The notes beneath the pieces are model-generated. The model had not been told where the DNA came from, made no database searches, and worked only from the letters and a program-made list of their open reading frames with translations. From CALFXN01 sp937957815 (GTDB lineage Bacteria; Synergistota; Synergistia; Synergistales; Aminobacteriaceae), in the NCBI GenBank assembly GCA_036788195.1, contig DAIQNX010000017.1, positions 1 to 64,000 on the forward strand: a stretch of DNA of 64,000 nucleotides, given 5' to 3'. The translations under genes were made by a program, and so were the position numbers. Position 1 is the stretch's first letter. Each line of letters begins with the position of its first letter. Positions 49,823 to 59,103 of this stretch are shown here, one piece after another.

Positions 49823-50302
49823 TCAGTCTTCGGGCTGTTCCGTCAGAAATCCAGTCACGGAGAGGATAAACTTCCGTTCTCTCTCCTCCCGGCGAAGATA
49901 CAGAACCCAAGGCGTATTGGAACCGTCGGAGAAAAAGTAGCACTGCGGGGACTCGGCCCGCCATCCTTTCGACGAGGGCAGCCATTTGAGCCGCGTTTCC
50001 TTCCATCCGGCCGCTTCCCGCGAGATTCGTTCCGCGACAAGGCGACCGTCCGCGATTCGCAATCTGAATGTCCCCTCGCCCGTCACCCTGTCCTGGATCT
50101 CGAGAATCGCCCTCCCGAGGAGGAATTCCGGGGACGGTTCCGGAAGAACGAGCTTCGGCACGACCATCGCCGCCAGTATCCCGATGATCGCAACGACGAT
50201 GAGAAGTTCGATCATCGTGAACGCTGCCCCGGCACGGACCGATACCGGACACCGTCCGTCCCGCGCGCGCCTCGGCAAAGGAGTGTGACGCCGGGTCTTC
50301 AC
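49823..50302 (-). CDS. Type II secretion pseudopilin, GspH-like
   Basis: 159 residues from a GTG. Prepilin signature AFTMIELLIVVAIIGILAA, with Glu5 of the mature protein. The leader is unusually long (28 residues, basic) and the residue before the cut is Ala, not the usual Gly. The body is small and beta-rich. No ribosome site is visible; translation is probably coupled to gspG, whose stop is three bases upstream. GspH is a minor pseudopilin at the tip region; the letter is assigned from position and size. Confidence 0.78.
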   Translation of the reverse strand: MKTRRHTPLPRRARDGRCPVSVRAGAAFTMIELLIVVAIIGILAAMVVPKLVLPEPSPEFLLGRAILEIQDRVTGEGTFRLRIADGRLVAERISREAAGWKETRLKWLPSSKGWRAESPQCYFFSDGSNTPWVLYLRREERERKFILSVTGFLTEQPED

Positions 50303-50305
50303 GGA

Positions 50306-50731
50306 TCAGTCCCAGTTCGTAATGTCTTTCCCCTTGCCTTCCCCACCCTCCTGGCCGTCAGGCCCCATGCTGAAGAGGTCGTATTCGCCGTGTTCGCCCG
50401 GGCACCGGTAGATGAAGGAGCCACCCCACGGATCGACCGGAAGTTTCTTGATATAGCCGCCTTCGCGGTATTTTTTTGGTTCAGGCGTCATCGTCGGCTT
50501 TTCGATCAGCGCCTCGAGCCCCTGTTCGGTCGTCGGGTAGAACCCGTTGTCGAGTTTGAACATATCGAGCGCCTGTTCGACTTCCTTGATCTGGACCGCC
50601 GTCGCGGTCTTTTTGGCCTCTTCGCCCTGTCCCACGACCTTCGGCACGACGAGCGTCGCGAGAAGGCCGAGGATGACGACGACGACGAGCATTTCTATCA
50701 TCGTAAAACCCTTCCGTCCGTTACGGAGCAC
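50306..50731 (-). CDS. gspG: Type II secretion major pseudopilin GspG
   Basis: 141 residues from a GTG at 50731 with GGAGGT six bases upstream. Cleavage site RKG^FTMIEMLVVVVILGLL, then the GspG hallmarks VVGQGEEAKKTATAVQIKEVEQALDMFKLDNGFYPTTEQGLEAL and a calcium-loop-like end GPDGQEGGEGKGKDITNWD. It builds the piston-like pseudopilus. Confidence 0.96.
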   Translation of the reverse strand: MLRNGRKGFTMIEMLVVVVILGLLATLVVPKVVGQGEEAKKTATAVQIKEVEQALDMFKLDNGFYPTTEQGLEALIEKPTMTPEPKKYREGGYIKKLPVDPWGGSFIYRCPGEHGEYDLFSMGPDGQEGGEGKGKDITNWD

Positions 50732-50791
50732 GGAAACCACCTCCAGAATGATCTATTTTCATTATACCGCCGCGATTCGCGAAGGAAACCA

Positions 50792-51943
50792 TTATCGGAC
50801 GAGACTCGAAAGATCGAAGATCGGGAGCAGGATCGAGACCACGACGAACCCGACTGAAACCGCGAGTGAAAGAACCATGACGGGCTCGATGAGACTCGTG
50901 AGACGCTCGAGCTGTCCTTCGGCGACCTCCCAGTTGTTCTGGGAGACGTTCCGGAGAGCCTGCGACAGTTCTCCCCCCATCTCCCCCACGCGGATGATGT
51001 AGACGACCTCCTCCGGGAAGGAGCCTTCCTTTTCGAGGGCCTTGTCGAAACGGTGTCCTGCCTTGACCATGTCGGCGATGCGTATCCACCGGTCCTTCTG
51101 CGGGTCCATCGACGAACTCATTCGCAGGGCCGTCACGAGCGGGATTCCGGAATCGAGCAAGGTCGAGAGGTGCGACGTGATGAGAGAGAGCGTGAGTCGC
51201 GACCGGATCTTTCTGAAAAACGGAGGGTTCAGGGATTTCTTCCGTCGTCTGAGGACGAGAAGCGCCGCAAGCAGGACGAGAAGCAGGATCAGTCCGTAGT
51301 CCTGAACGAAGGAGGACGCCGCGATGAGTATCCTCGTCGGCAGGGGAAGCTTCTGTCCGAGTTCCTGGAACAGGGCCGAGATCTTCGGAACGACGTACGC
51401 GAGGAGAAATCCGACGACGGCGATTCCGATCACGGCCATGGCGACAGGGTAGGTCAGGGCGACCTTGATCTTCCTCCGGAGCGTCTCCTCGAGTCTGAAC
51501 TGAACGGCGGACTGCTCGAGGACGGTGACGAGCGATCCGCTCTGTTCGCCTGACTCGACCATGCGGACGAGGCTCTCGCGGAAGGCTCCGATGTCGCCGA
51601 GGGCGGCGCTGAAGCGTTTCCCTCCCTCGACCGACTCGAGAAGCGCCGAGAATACGGCGGCGACGTTCCGTTCGGACGTCTGCTTCGCGAGGATTTTCAG
51701 CGAGTCCGCGAGAGGAAGCCCCGTTCTGAGGTACGACGCCAGCGTCCGACAGAACATGGTCTGGTTCTCGAGCGTCAGTTTTTTGACTTTCCGGGATTTC
51801 CCTCCCGAGCTCAGCGAGACGTCGACGACGACGAGCCCCTTTTCCTGAAGGCGTTCGATGACCTGTACGGAAGAGGATCCCTCGATGACTCCCCTCGTCG
51901 ACTTTCCGTTCGCGTCATAGGCGACGTAGGAAAAGTGCGGCAT
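50792..51943 (-). CDS. gspF: Type II secretion inner-membrane platform protein GspF
   Basis: 383 residues with the usual two repeats and three membrane helices (about 165-190, 215-235, 355-375). FCRTLASYLRTGLPLADSLKIL and SRLTLSLITSHLSTLLDSGIPLVTALRM are the two homologous cytoplasmic parts; VESGEQSGSLVTVLEQ and VGEMGGELSQAL are their ends. It couples the ATPase to pseudopilus growth. Confidence 0.97.
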   Translation of the reverse strand: MPHFSYVAYDANGKSTRGVIEGSSSVQVIERLQEKGLVVVDVSLSSGGKSRKVKKLTLENQTMFCRTLASYLRTGLPLADSLKILAKQTSERNVAAVFSALLESVEGGKRFSAALGDIGAFRESLVRMVESGEQSGSLVTVLEQSAVQFRLEETLRRKIKVALTYPVAMAVIGIAVVGFLLAYVVPKISALFQELGQKLPLPTRILIAASSFVQDYGLILLLVLLAALLVLRRRKKSLNPPFFRKIRSRLTLSLITSHLSTLLDSGIPLVTALRMSSSMDPQKDRWIRIADMVKAGHRFDKALEKEGSFPEEVVYIIRVGEMGGELSQALRNVSQNNWEVAEGQLERLTSLIEPVMVLSLAVSVGFVVVSILLPIFDLSSLVR

Positions 51944-51944
51944 C

Positions 51945-53840
51945 TTATTCGTCTCCGGCGACGCGGGCGAGTTCTTCCGGTGTGGTCAGCCCGCGCGCGA
52001 CAGCGTCGAGACCGATTTCCCAGAGGGTCCGGAACCCGGATTTACGCGCCATTTCGCGCAGCGCCGACGCCTGTTTCGACTCCGCGATCGCTTCCCTGAT
52101 TTCTTCCGTCACGAGGAACTGTTCGTACAGACCGACCCGGCCGCGATATCCCGTGTTCATGCAGTAGTCGCACCCCCGTCCGCGCCACACCGCACGGACT
52201 CCCTGCCGTGCGAGAAGCGCCGGAACGTCGGAGCTCTTTTCGCCGCATTTCGGGCAGACTTTCCGGACCAGACGCTGCGCGACCGTTCCGATCATCGAAC
52301 TCGCCGCGAGGAACGGCTCGATTCCCATGTCGATCAGCCGGACTATGGCGCCGACGGAGTCGTTCGTATGGAGCGTCGAGAGGACGAGGTGTCCCGTCAG
52401 CGAGGACTGGACGCCGATATGCGCGGTTTCGTAGTCCCGCATTTCTCCGATCATGATGATGTCCGGGTCCTGCCGGAGGATCGAACGAAGCGCCGCGGCG
52501 AAGGTCACGCCGGCTTTCTCGTTGACCTGGATCTGGGCGACCCCGGGGAGGTCGTATTCGATCGGGTCTTCGACGGTGATGATGTTGACCGACGGCTGCG
52601 CGAGCGCCTGGAGGATCGCATAGAGCGTCGTCGTCTTTCCCGACCCGGTGGGGCCCGTAAAAAGGATCATCCCGTTCGGACGAAGGATCATCTCGTCCAT
52701 GATCGTCCGTTCGCGCCGTTCCATTCCGAGATCCTCGAGGGTGAGCAATCCGTGCCCCTTGTCGAGGAGTCGCATCGCGATCCGTTCGCCGAACTGGACC
52801 GGCACGCTGCCGACACGGATGTCGACCGCCTTGCCTCCGACCGTGATGCCGATGCGGCCGTCCTGCGGCGCCATGTGTTCGGCGATGTCCATCTTCGCCA
52901 TGACCTTGATGCGGCTCGTCAGGGGGGCCTGATGTCCCCGCGGGAGGCGCAGCCGGTCCTGAAGCACTCCGTCGACCCGGAATCTTATCAGGACGCTGTC
53001 CTCGTACGGTTCGACGTGGATATCGGTCGCGCGCTGCTTGATCGCGTCGAGAATCAGTCCGTTGACGAGACGGATCACGGGGACATCGACGGAATCGCTC
53101 ATGACGTCCTCGCGCGCGAGATCGTCGATGTCCTCGATTCCCTCCATCGCCTCGGCGGCCTTGTCCGCGGCCCCGCTCCGGTAATCGTACAGGGAATGGA
53201 TCGCGTCCCCGATCGTCTTCTCGTCAAAAATCTCTATGTCGACCGGCTTCCCGATGACCGCGCCGAGGAGCTGCGCCCGGGGGAACGATTCGACGGTCGA
53301 AACGGCGACGACGAGCAGGTCGTCTTCGGCCCGCAGCGGGACCATCCCGGCCTGGCGAAGCGAATCGAGACTCACGCACTCCGGAATGATGCGGGCAACC
53401 TCCGAGACGCTCGGGAACCGCGGGTGACGATCCGTCGTCTCGCCAGCCGTCCCCCCTGCATCATCGGGAGCGGCCGCAAGTATCGCGACCGTCTCCGCAC
53501 CTTCCGTTTCCGTCTCTCCGGGTGCATCTCCCGGAAGTTCCCCTCCGCCGGAAATCGACTCCCCCGTGGCGAGCGCCTCGGGGCACTCCGCGGACGCGGC
53601 GGATTCTTCGGAGACGTCTTCCGTTCGCCACAGGAGATCACCCTCGGTATCCGCGTCTCCGGACGTTTCGCGCACAGAGGGAGTCGGCAGCGTCAGGACG
53701 GAGCCCGCCGCGACATCACCCGTCGCGCGTTCCGGTCGGTCGTCCGACTTTTTTCGGACAGCGTCGCCGAATGTCTCGAGGACCATGTCCCGAAGCGCGC
53801 TGTTCCCCTTGTAGCTGAAGTCTTTCGTATTATCCGTCAT
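51945..53840 (-). CDS. gspE: Type II secretion ATPase GspE
   Basis: 631 residues. An acidic, low-complexity segment (about 25-135, rich in E, A, G, T) precedes the N1 domain, an addition not usual in GspE. Core motifs: GPTGSGKTTTLYAIL (Walker A, about 390), ITVEDPIEY (Asp box), RQDPDIIMIGEMRDYETA (Walker B) and TLHTNDSVGAI (His box). Tetra-Cys zinc element CPKC...CDYC near 545-575. It powers secretion from the cytoplasmic face. One base separates it from the upstream parA-like gene. Confidence 0.97.
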   Translation of the reverse strand: MTDNTKDFSYKGNSALRDMVLETFGDAVRKKSDDRPERATGDVAAGSVLTLPTPSVRETSGDADTEGDLLWRTEDVSEESAASAECPEALATGESISGGGELPGDAPGETETEGAETVAILAAAPDDAGGTAGETTDRHPRFPSVSEVARIIPECVSLDSLRQAGMVPLRAEDDLLVVAVSTVESFPRAQLLGAVIGKPVDIEIFDEKTIGDAIHSLYDYRSGAADKAAEAMEGIEDIDDLAREDVMSDSVDVPVIRLVNGLILDAIKQRATDIHVEPYEDSVLIRFRVDGVLQDRLRLPRGHQAPLTSRIKVMAKMDIAEHMAPQDGRIGITVGGKAVDIRVGSVPVQFGERIAMRLLDKGHGLLTLEDLGMERRERTIMDEMILRPNGMILFTGPTGSGKTTTLYAILQALAQPSVNIITVEDPIEYDLPGVAQIQVNEKAGVTFAAALRSILRQDPDIIMIGEMRDYETAHIGVQSSLTGHLVLSTLHTNDSVGAIVRLIDMGIEPFLAASSMIGTVAQRLVRKVCPKCGEKSSDVPALLARQGVRAVWRGRGCDYCMNTGYRGRVGLYEQFLVTEEIREAIAESKQASALREMARKSGFRTLWEIGLDAVARGLTTPEELARVAGDE

Positions 53841-53841
53841 G

Positions 53842-54624
53842 TCACATCAACCCGTATTCCGAGGCAACCCGTTGGGCGAGGCGCCTGTATTCTTCGTACG
53901 CTCTGGAATTCGGCGCGTAATCCGCGACGGTCGTTCTCGAGGCAGACGCCTCCTGGAGGATGATCGAGCGGTGAATCAATCCGAGAACGCGGTCGCCGAA
54001 CTGCTCTTCGAGAAACGAACGGATTTCGCTTTGCACGAGAATTCTTTCGGTAAACATGTTGATCACGACCCCCAGGAACGCAAGATCCGGGTTTACGGCC
54101 CGAACGGCCGCTATCTGTCCCATAAGCTGTTCGAACCCCTGAACGGCCAGTTCTTCCGGGGGCATGGGTACGAGAATGCTGTCGGCAGCGAAAAAAGAGT
54201 TCAGGACAAAGATGTTCAGTGCCGGCGGGCAGTCGATGAGAACGATGTCGAATTCGTCACCGACCTCTTTCAGAAAAAGCGAGAGTCGTTCTCCCCGGCG
54301 CTCCCGGAACGGAATCCTCTGTTCCTCCGCAGCCATGAGAGGCGATGACGGAACAATGAATAAATTCTCGCGTTCCGTCCCGTGGACGAGATGACGGCCC
54401 GATTCGAGAATCGTTTCCTGGAAGAGCGCTCCGATCGTGTCGCGATATCCGAACGTCTCTTTCGATATAAGAAACGTCGCGTTCGCCTGAATATCCGTAT
54501 CGATAAGCAGAACCCGCCTGTCGGTGTTTTTCCACAAATCCGACAGGCAGGCCGCCAGATTCACTGCGAGCGTCGTCTTCCCGACGCCGCCCTTCTGATT
54601 GGTAAGGGCTATGACCGCGCCCAT
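53842..54624 (-). CDS. ParA-family ATPase inside the type II secretion operon
   Basis: 260 residues. Deviant Walker A NQKGGVGKTTLAVNLAA (9-25) with the signature Lys11, Walker A' LLIDTDIQANATF and FDIVLIDCPPALNIFVLN. C-terminal FGDRVLGLIHRSIILQEASASRTTVADYAP is the Soj/ParA end. There is no N-terminal DNA-binding HTH, so it is a small ParA (Soj type). It lies between gspD (83 bases) and gspE (1 base). It could place the secretion complex in the cell or act with the ParB-like protein at the operon's other end. Confidence 0.93.
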   Translation of the reverse strand: MGAVIALTNQKGGVGKTTLAVNLAACLSDLWKNTDRRVLLIDTDIQANATFLISKETFGYRDTIGALFQETILESGRHLVHGTERENLFIVPSSPLMAAEEQRIPFRERRGERLSLFLKEVGDEFDIVLIDCPPALNIFVLNSFFAADSILVPMPPEELAVQGFEQLMGQIAAVRAVNPDLAFLGVVINMFTERILVQSEIRSFLEEQFGDRVLGLIHRSIILQEASASRTTVADYAPNSRAYEEYRRLAQRVASEYGLM

Positions 54625-54707
54625 GAAATCCCGCTCCTGAGACGCGTCACAAACCCCGGAGTTCCCGAATCGGCATCACAGCGCAAAACCGGCTCCGTCG
54701 CTGCGGG

Positions 54708-56672
54708 TCATTTGCTCATCTTCTTCACGGAGTCCCGGAATTCCTTCTCGATCCTGAGCTGGTGGATCATTTCCGCCGGCGACAGTCCGTGATCCTGAGA
54801 GACCGCTACACCTTCCGTAAAGCGCTGCGCCTCTTCAGGCGTATTAATGATGTACGGCGTCAGAAAGACCATGAAGTCGATCTTTTCCTTCTGCTTCGAC
54901 GTCTTTGTGAAGAGGCTCCCGAGCAAGGGAATGTACGAGAGCCCGGGAACCCGGTTCTTCAGCGTCTTTTCCGTCTCCTTGAGGAGACCGCCGAGGATGA
55001 CGGTCTTCCCGTTTCCGACGATGACCGACGTCTTGATCTCGCGCTTCGCCGTGACCGGCGTCGTCGCCGTCATCGCGGTGAGAACGTCTTCGGTCTTCTG
55101 GTTGATGTCGAGGACGACGAGGTTCCCGCTCCGGATATGCGGCGTCACGCTCAGGATCAGTCCCGTATCCTTGTACTCGTAGCTGTTCTGCGTCGCTTTC
55201 GGGTTCGTGATGTCGGACGTCTGTCCCTTGAGTTGCGGGATGACCTGTCCCACCTGGAATTCGCTCGTCATGTTGTCGGTACACAGGAGTCTCGGCATCG
55301 AAAGGACGTTGATGGCGTCGAACTTCTTGAGCATCTGGATCGACGCGTAGATGAGCCCCTTCGGGTCGGTCGTCGTCTGGAGAATCGGATCTTTAGCCGT
55401 TCCGATGTTCACCTCGGTCTTCGTCAACGCCGTAAACCAGTTGGTCACAGTATCCGGAACGCTCGTCTCTCCGAGGGAGGCTCCTGCGGCCAGCACCGCG
55501 TCCCCCGTCATTCCGCCCCCGAACGTCGCCCAGTCGATCCCCGCGTTGTCCAGCTTCGTCAGGTTGACCTCGCAGACGAGGCCGCGGATCATCACCTGCT
55601 TCGGCTGCGTATCGATCTGTCTGATGATCGCGAGCAGCGAATCGTACTGGTACTGCGGAACGGCGAAAATCAGGCTGTTCGTCGAGAGGTCGGGCACGAC
55701 GGTCGTCGGCATCTGGCCTTCCTTTGACGGCTGGAGCTTCGCCGCGACGGCGAGAACCTGCCCGAGCTGCTCCGCGGCCTTTTTCGCATCGGCGTGCTCG
55801 AGCTTGTAGATGTGGAAATCGCCTCCGCGCGAATAGACGTCGAGTTCCCTGATGATCCGCTGCGCTTCCTTGATGACGTCGGACTCTCCGACGAGGACGA
55901 TCTTCTTGCTTCCTTCATCCGCAACCGCAAGCAGCCCCTGGAGCGGTCCGGACTTCGCGAGTTCGGTCAGTCGTCCGGCGACCAGCGACGGCGAGGAAAA
56001 CTTGATCTCGACGGTCCGGCTCATCTTGTAGCTCTCGGCGACGTCGATCTTCCGGATCAGGTTGACGGCTCGGTTCACGTCGACCGCCTTTCCCGAAAGA
56101 ACGATATCGTTGCCCTTTCCGGCAGGGATGATCCCGACGTTCTTTATCGCCATCTGGATCGCCTTCACGACGAAATCAGCCGTCACGAAATCGAGCGGGA
56201 CGACCTGCGTCACCGTCTGTTCCCCCTGTGCGGGAGACATCTTGCCCCGTCGGACGGCATCTTCCGTACTGACGACCTTGCCCGGCAACACCTTGCTGTA
56301 GGCCCCGAGGTTCTCGATCGAAAGGCCGTTCATCTCGAGAACAGAGAGCATGACCTGGCGTGCCTGCCCGAGCGGAACCGGTTTCGGAGAGATGACCGAG
56401 ACCTTGCCCTTGACGGACGGGGTGACGATGATGTTTTCCTGCAGGAGTTCGGACATGAACCGGATGAACTTCACGATATCGATTTCCGTGAAGTTGAACT
56501 GCACCATCCCGGACTTCCGCATCATCTGCGCCGCCTGGATGAGGCTCTGCTCGTCCTGGTTCTCATCCGCGGGCGTCGGCGACTTTTCCTGCGCCGCGAG
56601 GGACGACGCCCCCGCCAGGAGACTCAACGCAGTCACGACACCCAGAAAAACGATACATACCCTTTTCTTCAT
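54708..56672 (-). CDS. gspD: Type II secretion outer-membrane secretin GspD
   Basis: 654 residues from ATG 56672. Signal peptide ending ASSLAAQE. N0 domain with FNFTEIDIVKFIRFMSELLQENIIVTPSVKG, N1-N2 repeats (TTVVPDLSTNSLIFAVPQYQYDSLLAIIRQID), and the secretin channel with SQ-type LSMPRLLCTDN, GLILSVTPHI, VILGGLLKETEKTLKNRVPGLSYIPLLGSLFTKTS. It forms the gated outer-membrane pore, direct evidence for an outer membrane. No pilotin-like gene was seen. It overlaps the following pseudopilin by four bases. Confidence 0.97.
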   Translation of the reverse strand: MKKRVCIVFLGVVTALSLLAGASSLAAQEKSPTPADENQDEQSLIQAAQMMRKSGMVQFNFTEIDIVKFIRFMSELLQENIIVTPSVKGKVSVISPKPVPLGQARQVMLSVLEMNGLSIENLGAYSKVLPGKVVSTEDAVRRGKMSPAQGEQTVTQVVPLDFVTADFVVKAIQMAIKNVGIIPAGKGNDIVLSGKAVDVNRAVNLIRKIDVAESYKMSRTVEIKFSSPSLVAGRLTELAKSGPLQGLLAVADEGSKKIVLVGESDVIKEAQRIIRELDVYSRGGDFHIYKLEHADAKKAAEQLGQVLAVAAKLQPSKEGQMPTTVVPDLSTNSLIFAVPQYQYDSLLAIIRQIDTQPKQVMIRGLVCEVNLTKLDNAGIDWATFGGGMTGDAVLAAGASLGETSVPDTVTNWFTALTKTEVNIGTAKDPILQTTTDPKGLIYASIQMLKKFDAINVLSMPRLLCTDNMTSEFQVGQVIPQLKGQTSDITNPKATQNSYEYKDTGLILSVTPHIRSGNLVVLDINQKTEDVLTAMTATTPVTAKREIKTSVIVGNGKTVILGGLLKETEKTLKNRVPGLSYIPLLGSLFTKTSKQKEKIDFMVFLTPYIINTPEEAQRFTEGVAVSQDHGLSPAEMIHQLRIEKEFRDSVKKMSK

Positions 56673-57028
56673 TGTCCCACCTTCCCCCCGCCCTGAAAGG
56701 GCACGTAGACCACAATCGACCGTCCGTTCTGCTCCACCGTCAGCGTCCGGTACCGGAGCGACCATTTTCCACCGAATACGGGACGCGTCTCCTCCCGTGT
56801 CTCCCAGGATCCGTTTGTCTCGCGGGCATCCCGGCGTCCCGAACCTTCGAGGATCTTTACCTGCGTTTCCCTCGCGTAGTCCAGCAACTTCCGTTGTTCG
56901 CGGACCTCGCCGAGCGTACGGCCGCCGATGATCACAAGTCGGAGCGACGCGACGGTCACGAGGGCAAGGACCGAAACGGCGACGAGGATTTCCATCAGTG
57001 TGAAGGCCGTCCGCCGGAATCGCTTCAT
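56669..57028 (-). CDS. Type II secretion minor pseudopilin, GspI-like
   Basis: 119 residues. Prepilin signature RTAFTLMEILVAVSVLALVTVAS; the residue before the cut is Ala. The body is short and beta-rich with VEQNGRSIVVYVPF. Assigned as I because of its size and because H, G, J and K are accounted for elsewhere in the operon. Overlaps gspC and gspD by four bases each. Confidence 0.8.
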   Translation of the reverse strand: MKRFRRTAFTLMEILVAVSVLALVTVASLRLVIIGGRTLGEVREQRKLLDYARETQVKILEGSGRRDARETNGSWETREETRPVFGGKWSLRYRTLTVEQNGRSIVVYVPFQGGGKVGQ

Positions 57029-58023
57029 CGCACCGTATAGGTCAACGGCATTTCCTTGCCGTTCCGGACGACCTGGACGTCGAACCGGCTCCCTCCCATG
57101 AGGGAATTGATCGCATTCGCGACGTCGCCCATATTCCGGATCGGGATCCCGTTGACCGACTGCAGGACGTCACCCTGCTCCACGCCGAGCTTCGTCAGGA
57201 TGCTCTCCTTGTCCAGCCACTGGACCTCGATCCCGGAAGCCTGCGCCCCCTCGAATTTCGGACGCAGACGAAAACGCTTCATTTCGTCGAAGGGGTTCAT
57301 GAGCATCCGGTTCACGAGATCCCTGTCGATGATCCCCGCCTCTGTCGCCGTAGCGGCCTTCACCTCGTTCCCATCCGGCTGCTTTTCCTGAGCCTGCGGA
57401 GTCGGCTTCGCGGTTTCCTGTTTTTCCGGCGTTTTTCTGACGGGAGGCTGCGTCGGTCCGTAATACAGCGAGAGAACAACGATTTCCCTGTCGCCGCTCA
57501 GGACGACGTCGTACGGCGTGACTTCGACGAGGGAATATCCGTTCAATGAATCTCCCCGTATGACGATCCGCTCCTTCCCCTTTTCGGAGAACAGGGCGGC
57601 GATTCCCGGGAACGTCCCGGACAGAGAGATGTCCTTCAATCCCGCAGCGGCGACGGCTTTCGACGTGTCTTCGGCTTTCGCGTCGCTCTTCTTTTCCGCA
57701 GCCGGCTCGACCTTCCGGAGCGTCGCGCCGAACGGATTCGCGTCGACGAAATCCTTCAAAGTCGGCGCATTCTCGGCCGCGAGGGACTGCCGTGCCGAAC
57801 GTCCGTCCGGAATTCCCGTCGCCCGCAGGGCGAAGTTCAGATCGGTGAGATACATCCCCAGGGATCTCATGAGAAAATAGCCGAGGATCGCGCCAAGGCA
57901 TACCGCGCCCACGAACGGAACGATTTTCTCCGCGAAACGGACGACGGCGTCCGGCAGGTGTGAGCCCGCACCCCGGCGCAACGTGTTGCGCGCGTTTCCG
58001 AGCAGCTCCTCGAATCGGGGCAC
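57025..58023 (-). CDS. gspC: Type II secretion protein GspC with PDZ domain
   Basis: 332 residues from a GTG at 58023 with GGGGGAGGT upstream. One membrane helix (about 39-58), the HR domain LKDISLSGTFPGIAALFSEKGKERIVIRG (about 130-160), a Pro/Gln/Lys-rich linker, and a C-terminal PDZ domain (LTKLGVEQGDVLQSVNGIPIRNMGDVANAINSLMGG). It links the inner-membrane platform with the secretin and may select substrates. Confidence 0.92.
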   Translation of the reverse strand: MPRFEELLGNARNTLRRGAGSHLPDAVVRFAEKIVPFVGAVCLGAILGYFLMRSLGMYLTDLNFALRATGIPDGRSARQSLAAENAPTLKDFVDANPFGATLRKVEPAAEKKSDAKAEDTSKAVAAAGLKDISLSGTFPGIAALFSEKGKERIVIRGDSLNGYSLVEVTPYDVVLSGDREIVVLSLYYGPTQPPVRKTPEKQETAKPTPQAQEKQPDGNEVKAATATEAGIIDRDLVNRMLMNPFDEMKRFRLRPKFEGAQASGIEVQWLDKESILTKLGVEQGDVLQSVNGIPIRNMGDVANAINSLMGGSRFDVQVVRNGKEMPLTYTVR

Positions 58024-58631
58024 TACGACACCTCCCCCTGTTTCCATCGCCAGAGCCCCTTCTTCTCCCTGTCGAGAGGAAGGATTCCCTTCAGCGCTCC
58101 GAGTTTCGCGTCCAGGGCGTCGGCGACCCCGAGCTCGACGTTTGCGCCGCTAATGCGCCGGTTCGGAGGATCGACCACGATGCGTCCACGAACCTTGATG
58201 TCGCCACGGGTTTCGATCACGTCGATTCTCGCGCTTTTCCGTCCCAGAAGAAACCATACGGTTCCTCCCGAAATTGCGGCGCGGCCGTCCTTTCCGAAAG
58301 TGATCTCCGCGTCGCGGAACGAAAGTTCCGCCGACGCGCCGAGATTCACGGCGGACTGAAGGGCCCTCGGTGTCAGGACAAGCTCCCTGACTCTGATTCC
58401 TCCCAGCATATTTCCGAGGACGACGTTCGTGACGACGAAATCGGGAAAGAACCGCCCCCGCGCCTCGACGCGGTCGAACGAAAGCGGGAATCCCCGTTGC
58501 GCGAGGGATTTCGAGAGGATCCCCATCCCGTACTCCCCCGCCTGTTCCCAAGGAAAGAACGCCAGCGAGGAAACGACAAGAACGCAGAGAAAGGCCAGGA
58601 AGACCGAGGAAAAAAACAGGACGCGTCTCAT
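58023..58631 (-). CDS. Type II secretion protein GspN-like
   Basis: 202 residues: N-terminal membrane helix (RRVLFFSSVFLAFLCVLVVSSLAFF), then a beta-rich AsmA-like periplasmic part (FSPW-to-LTPRALQSAVNLGASAELSFRDAEITFG). Position between M-like and C genes and the fold fit GspN, the least conserved component. Start ATG 58631 overlaps the upstream stop (ATGA). Confidence 0.75.
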   Translation of the reverse strand: MRRVLFFSSVFLAFLCVLVVSSLAFFPWEQAGEYGMGILSKSLAQRGFPLSFDRVEARGRFFPDFVVTNVVLGNMLGGIRVRELVLTPRALQSAVNLGASAELSFRDAEITFGKDGRAAISGGTVWFLLGRKSARIDVIETRGDIKVRGRIVVDPPNRRISGANVELGVADALDAKLGALKGILPLDREKKGLWRWKQGEVS

Positions 58632-59098
58632 GATTTCCCTCCGATAATGAAGGAAACCGAAAAAAGACGCTCCTTGCCGACCGGAAAGACCTTCATCTCG
58701 GCCGAGAGAAACTTGAGGCCTTTCTTCCGTATTTCCTGGATGAACGTCGCGAACTGCTCCGCGTAGACCCTGTCGAACTGGACGGACGCTCCTTTCGACG
58801 TCTGCGAGAGCTGCACGAGGTTGTCCTTGAGTCCGACGGAATCCATCGCCTTCGAGATCGCCGCGATCGGATCCTCGGAAGGCACGCCGGTCTGCGTGCC
58901 TCCGCCTATGGCGATATAGTCGCGGGAGAGTTTCAGAAGCGTTTCGAAGCGACGTTTCTGAAGCTCGACCGCATCCGTCGCCGATCTCCCGGCGTCCGCG
59001 AGGAAAAAGTAACACCCCCACGAGACGGCGCAGAGAAACGCGACGGCAAGAAGCCGTTTCAGTCCCGGCGTGTCCCGGGAGACCGGGAAGAAAGCCAT
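58628..59098 (-). CDS. Type II secretion protein GspM-like
   Basis: 156 residues from ATG 59098, eight bases after GAGGTGG; a GTG four codons earlier is possible. One membrane helix (about 15-33, LLAVAFLCAVSWGCYFFLA), a short coiled coil and a ferredoxin-like periplasmic end (GLKFLSAEMKVFPVGKERLFSVSFIIGG). GspM pairs with GspL, encoded directly upstream. Confidence 0.78.
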   Translation of the reverse strand: MAFFPVSRDTPGLKRLLAVAFLCAVSWGCYFFLADAGRSATDAVELQKRRFETLLKLSRDYIAIGGGTQTGVPSEDPIAAISKAMDSVGLKDNLVQLSQTSKGASVQFDRVYAEQFATFIQEIRKKGLKFLSAEMKVFPVGKERLFSVSFIIGGKS

Positions 59099-59103
59099 AC
59101 CGT

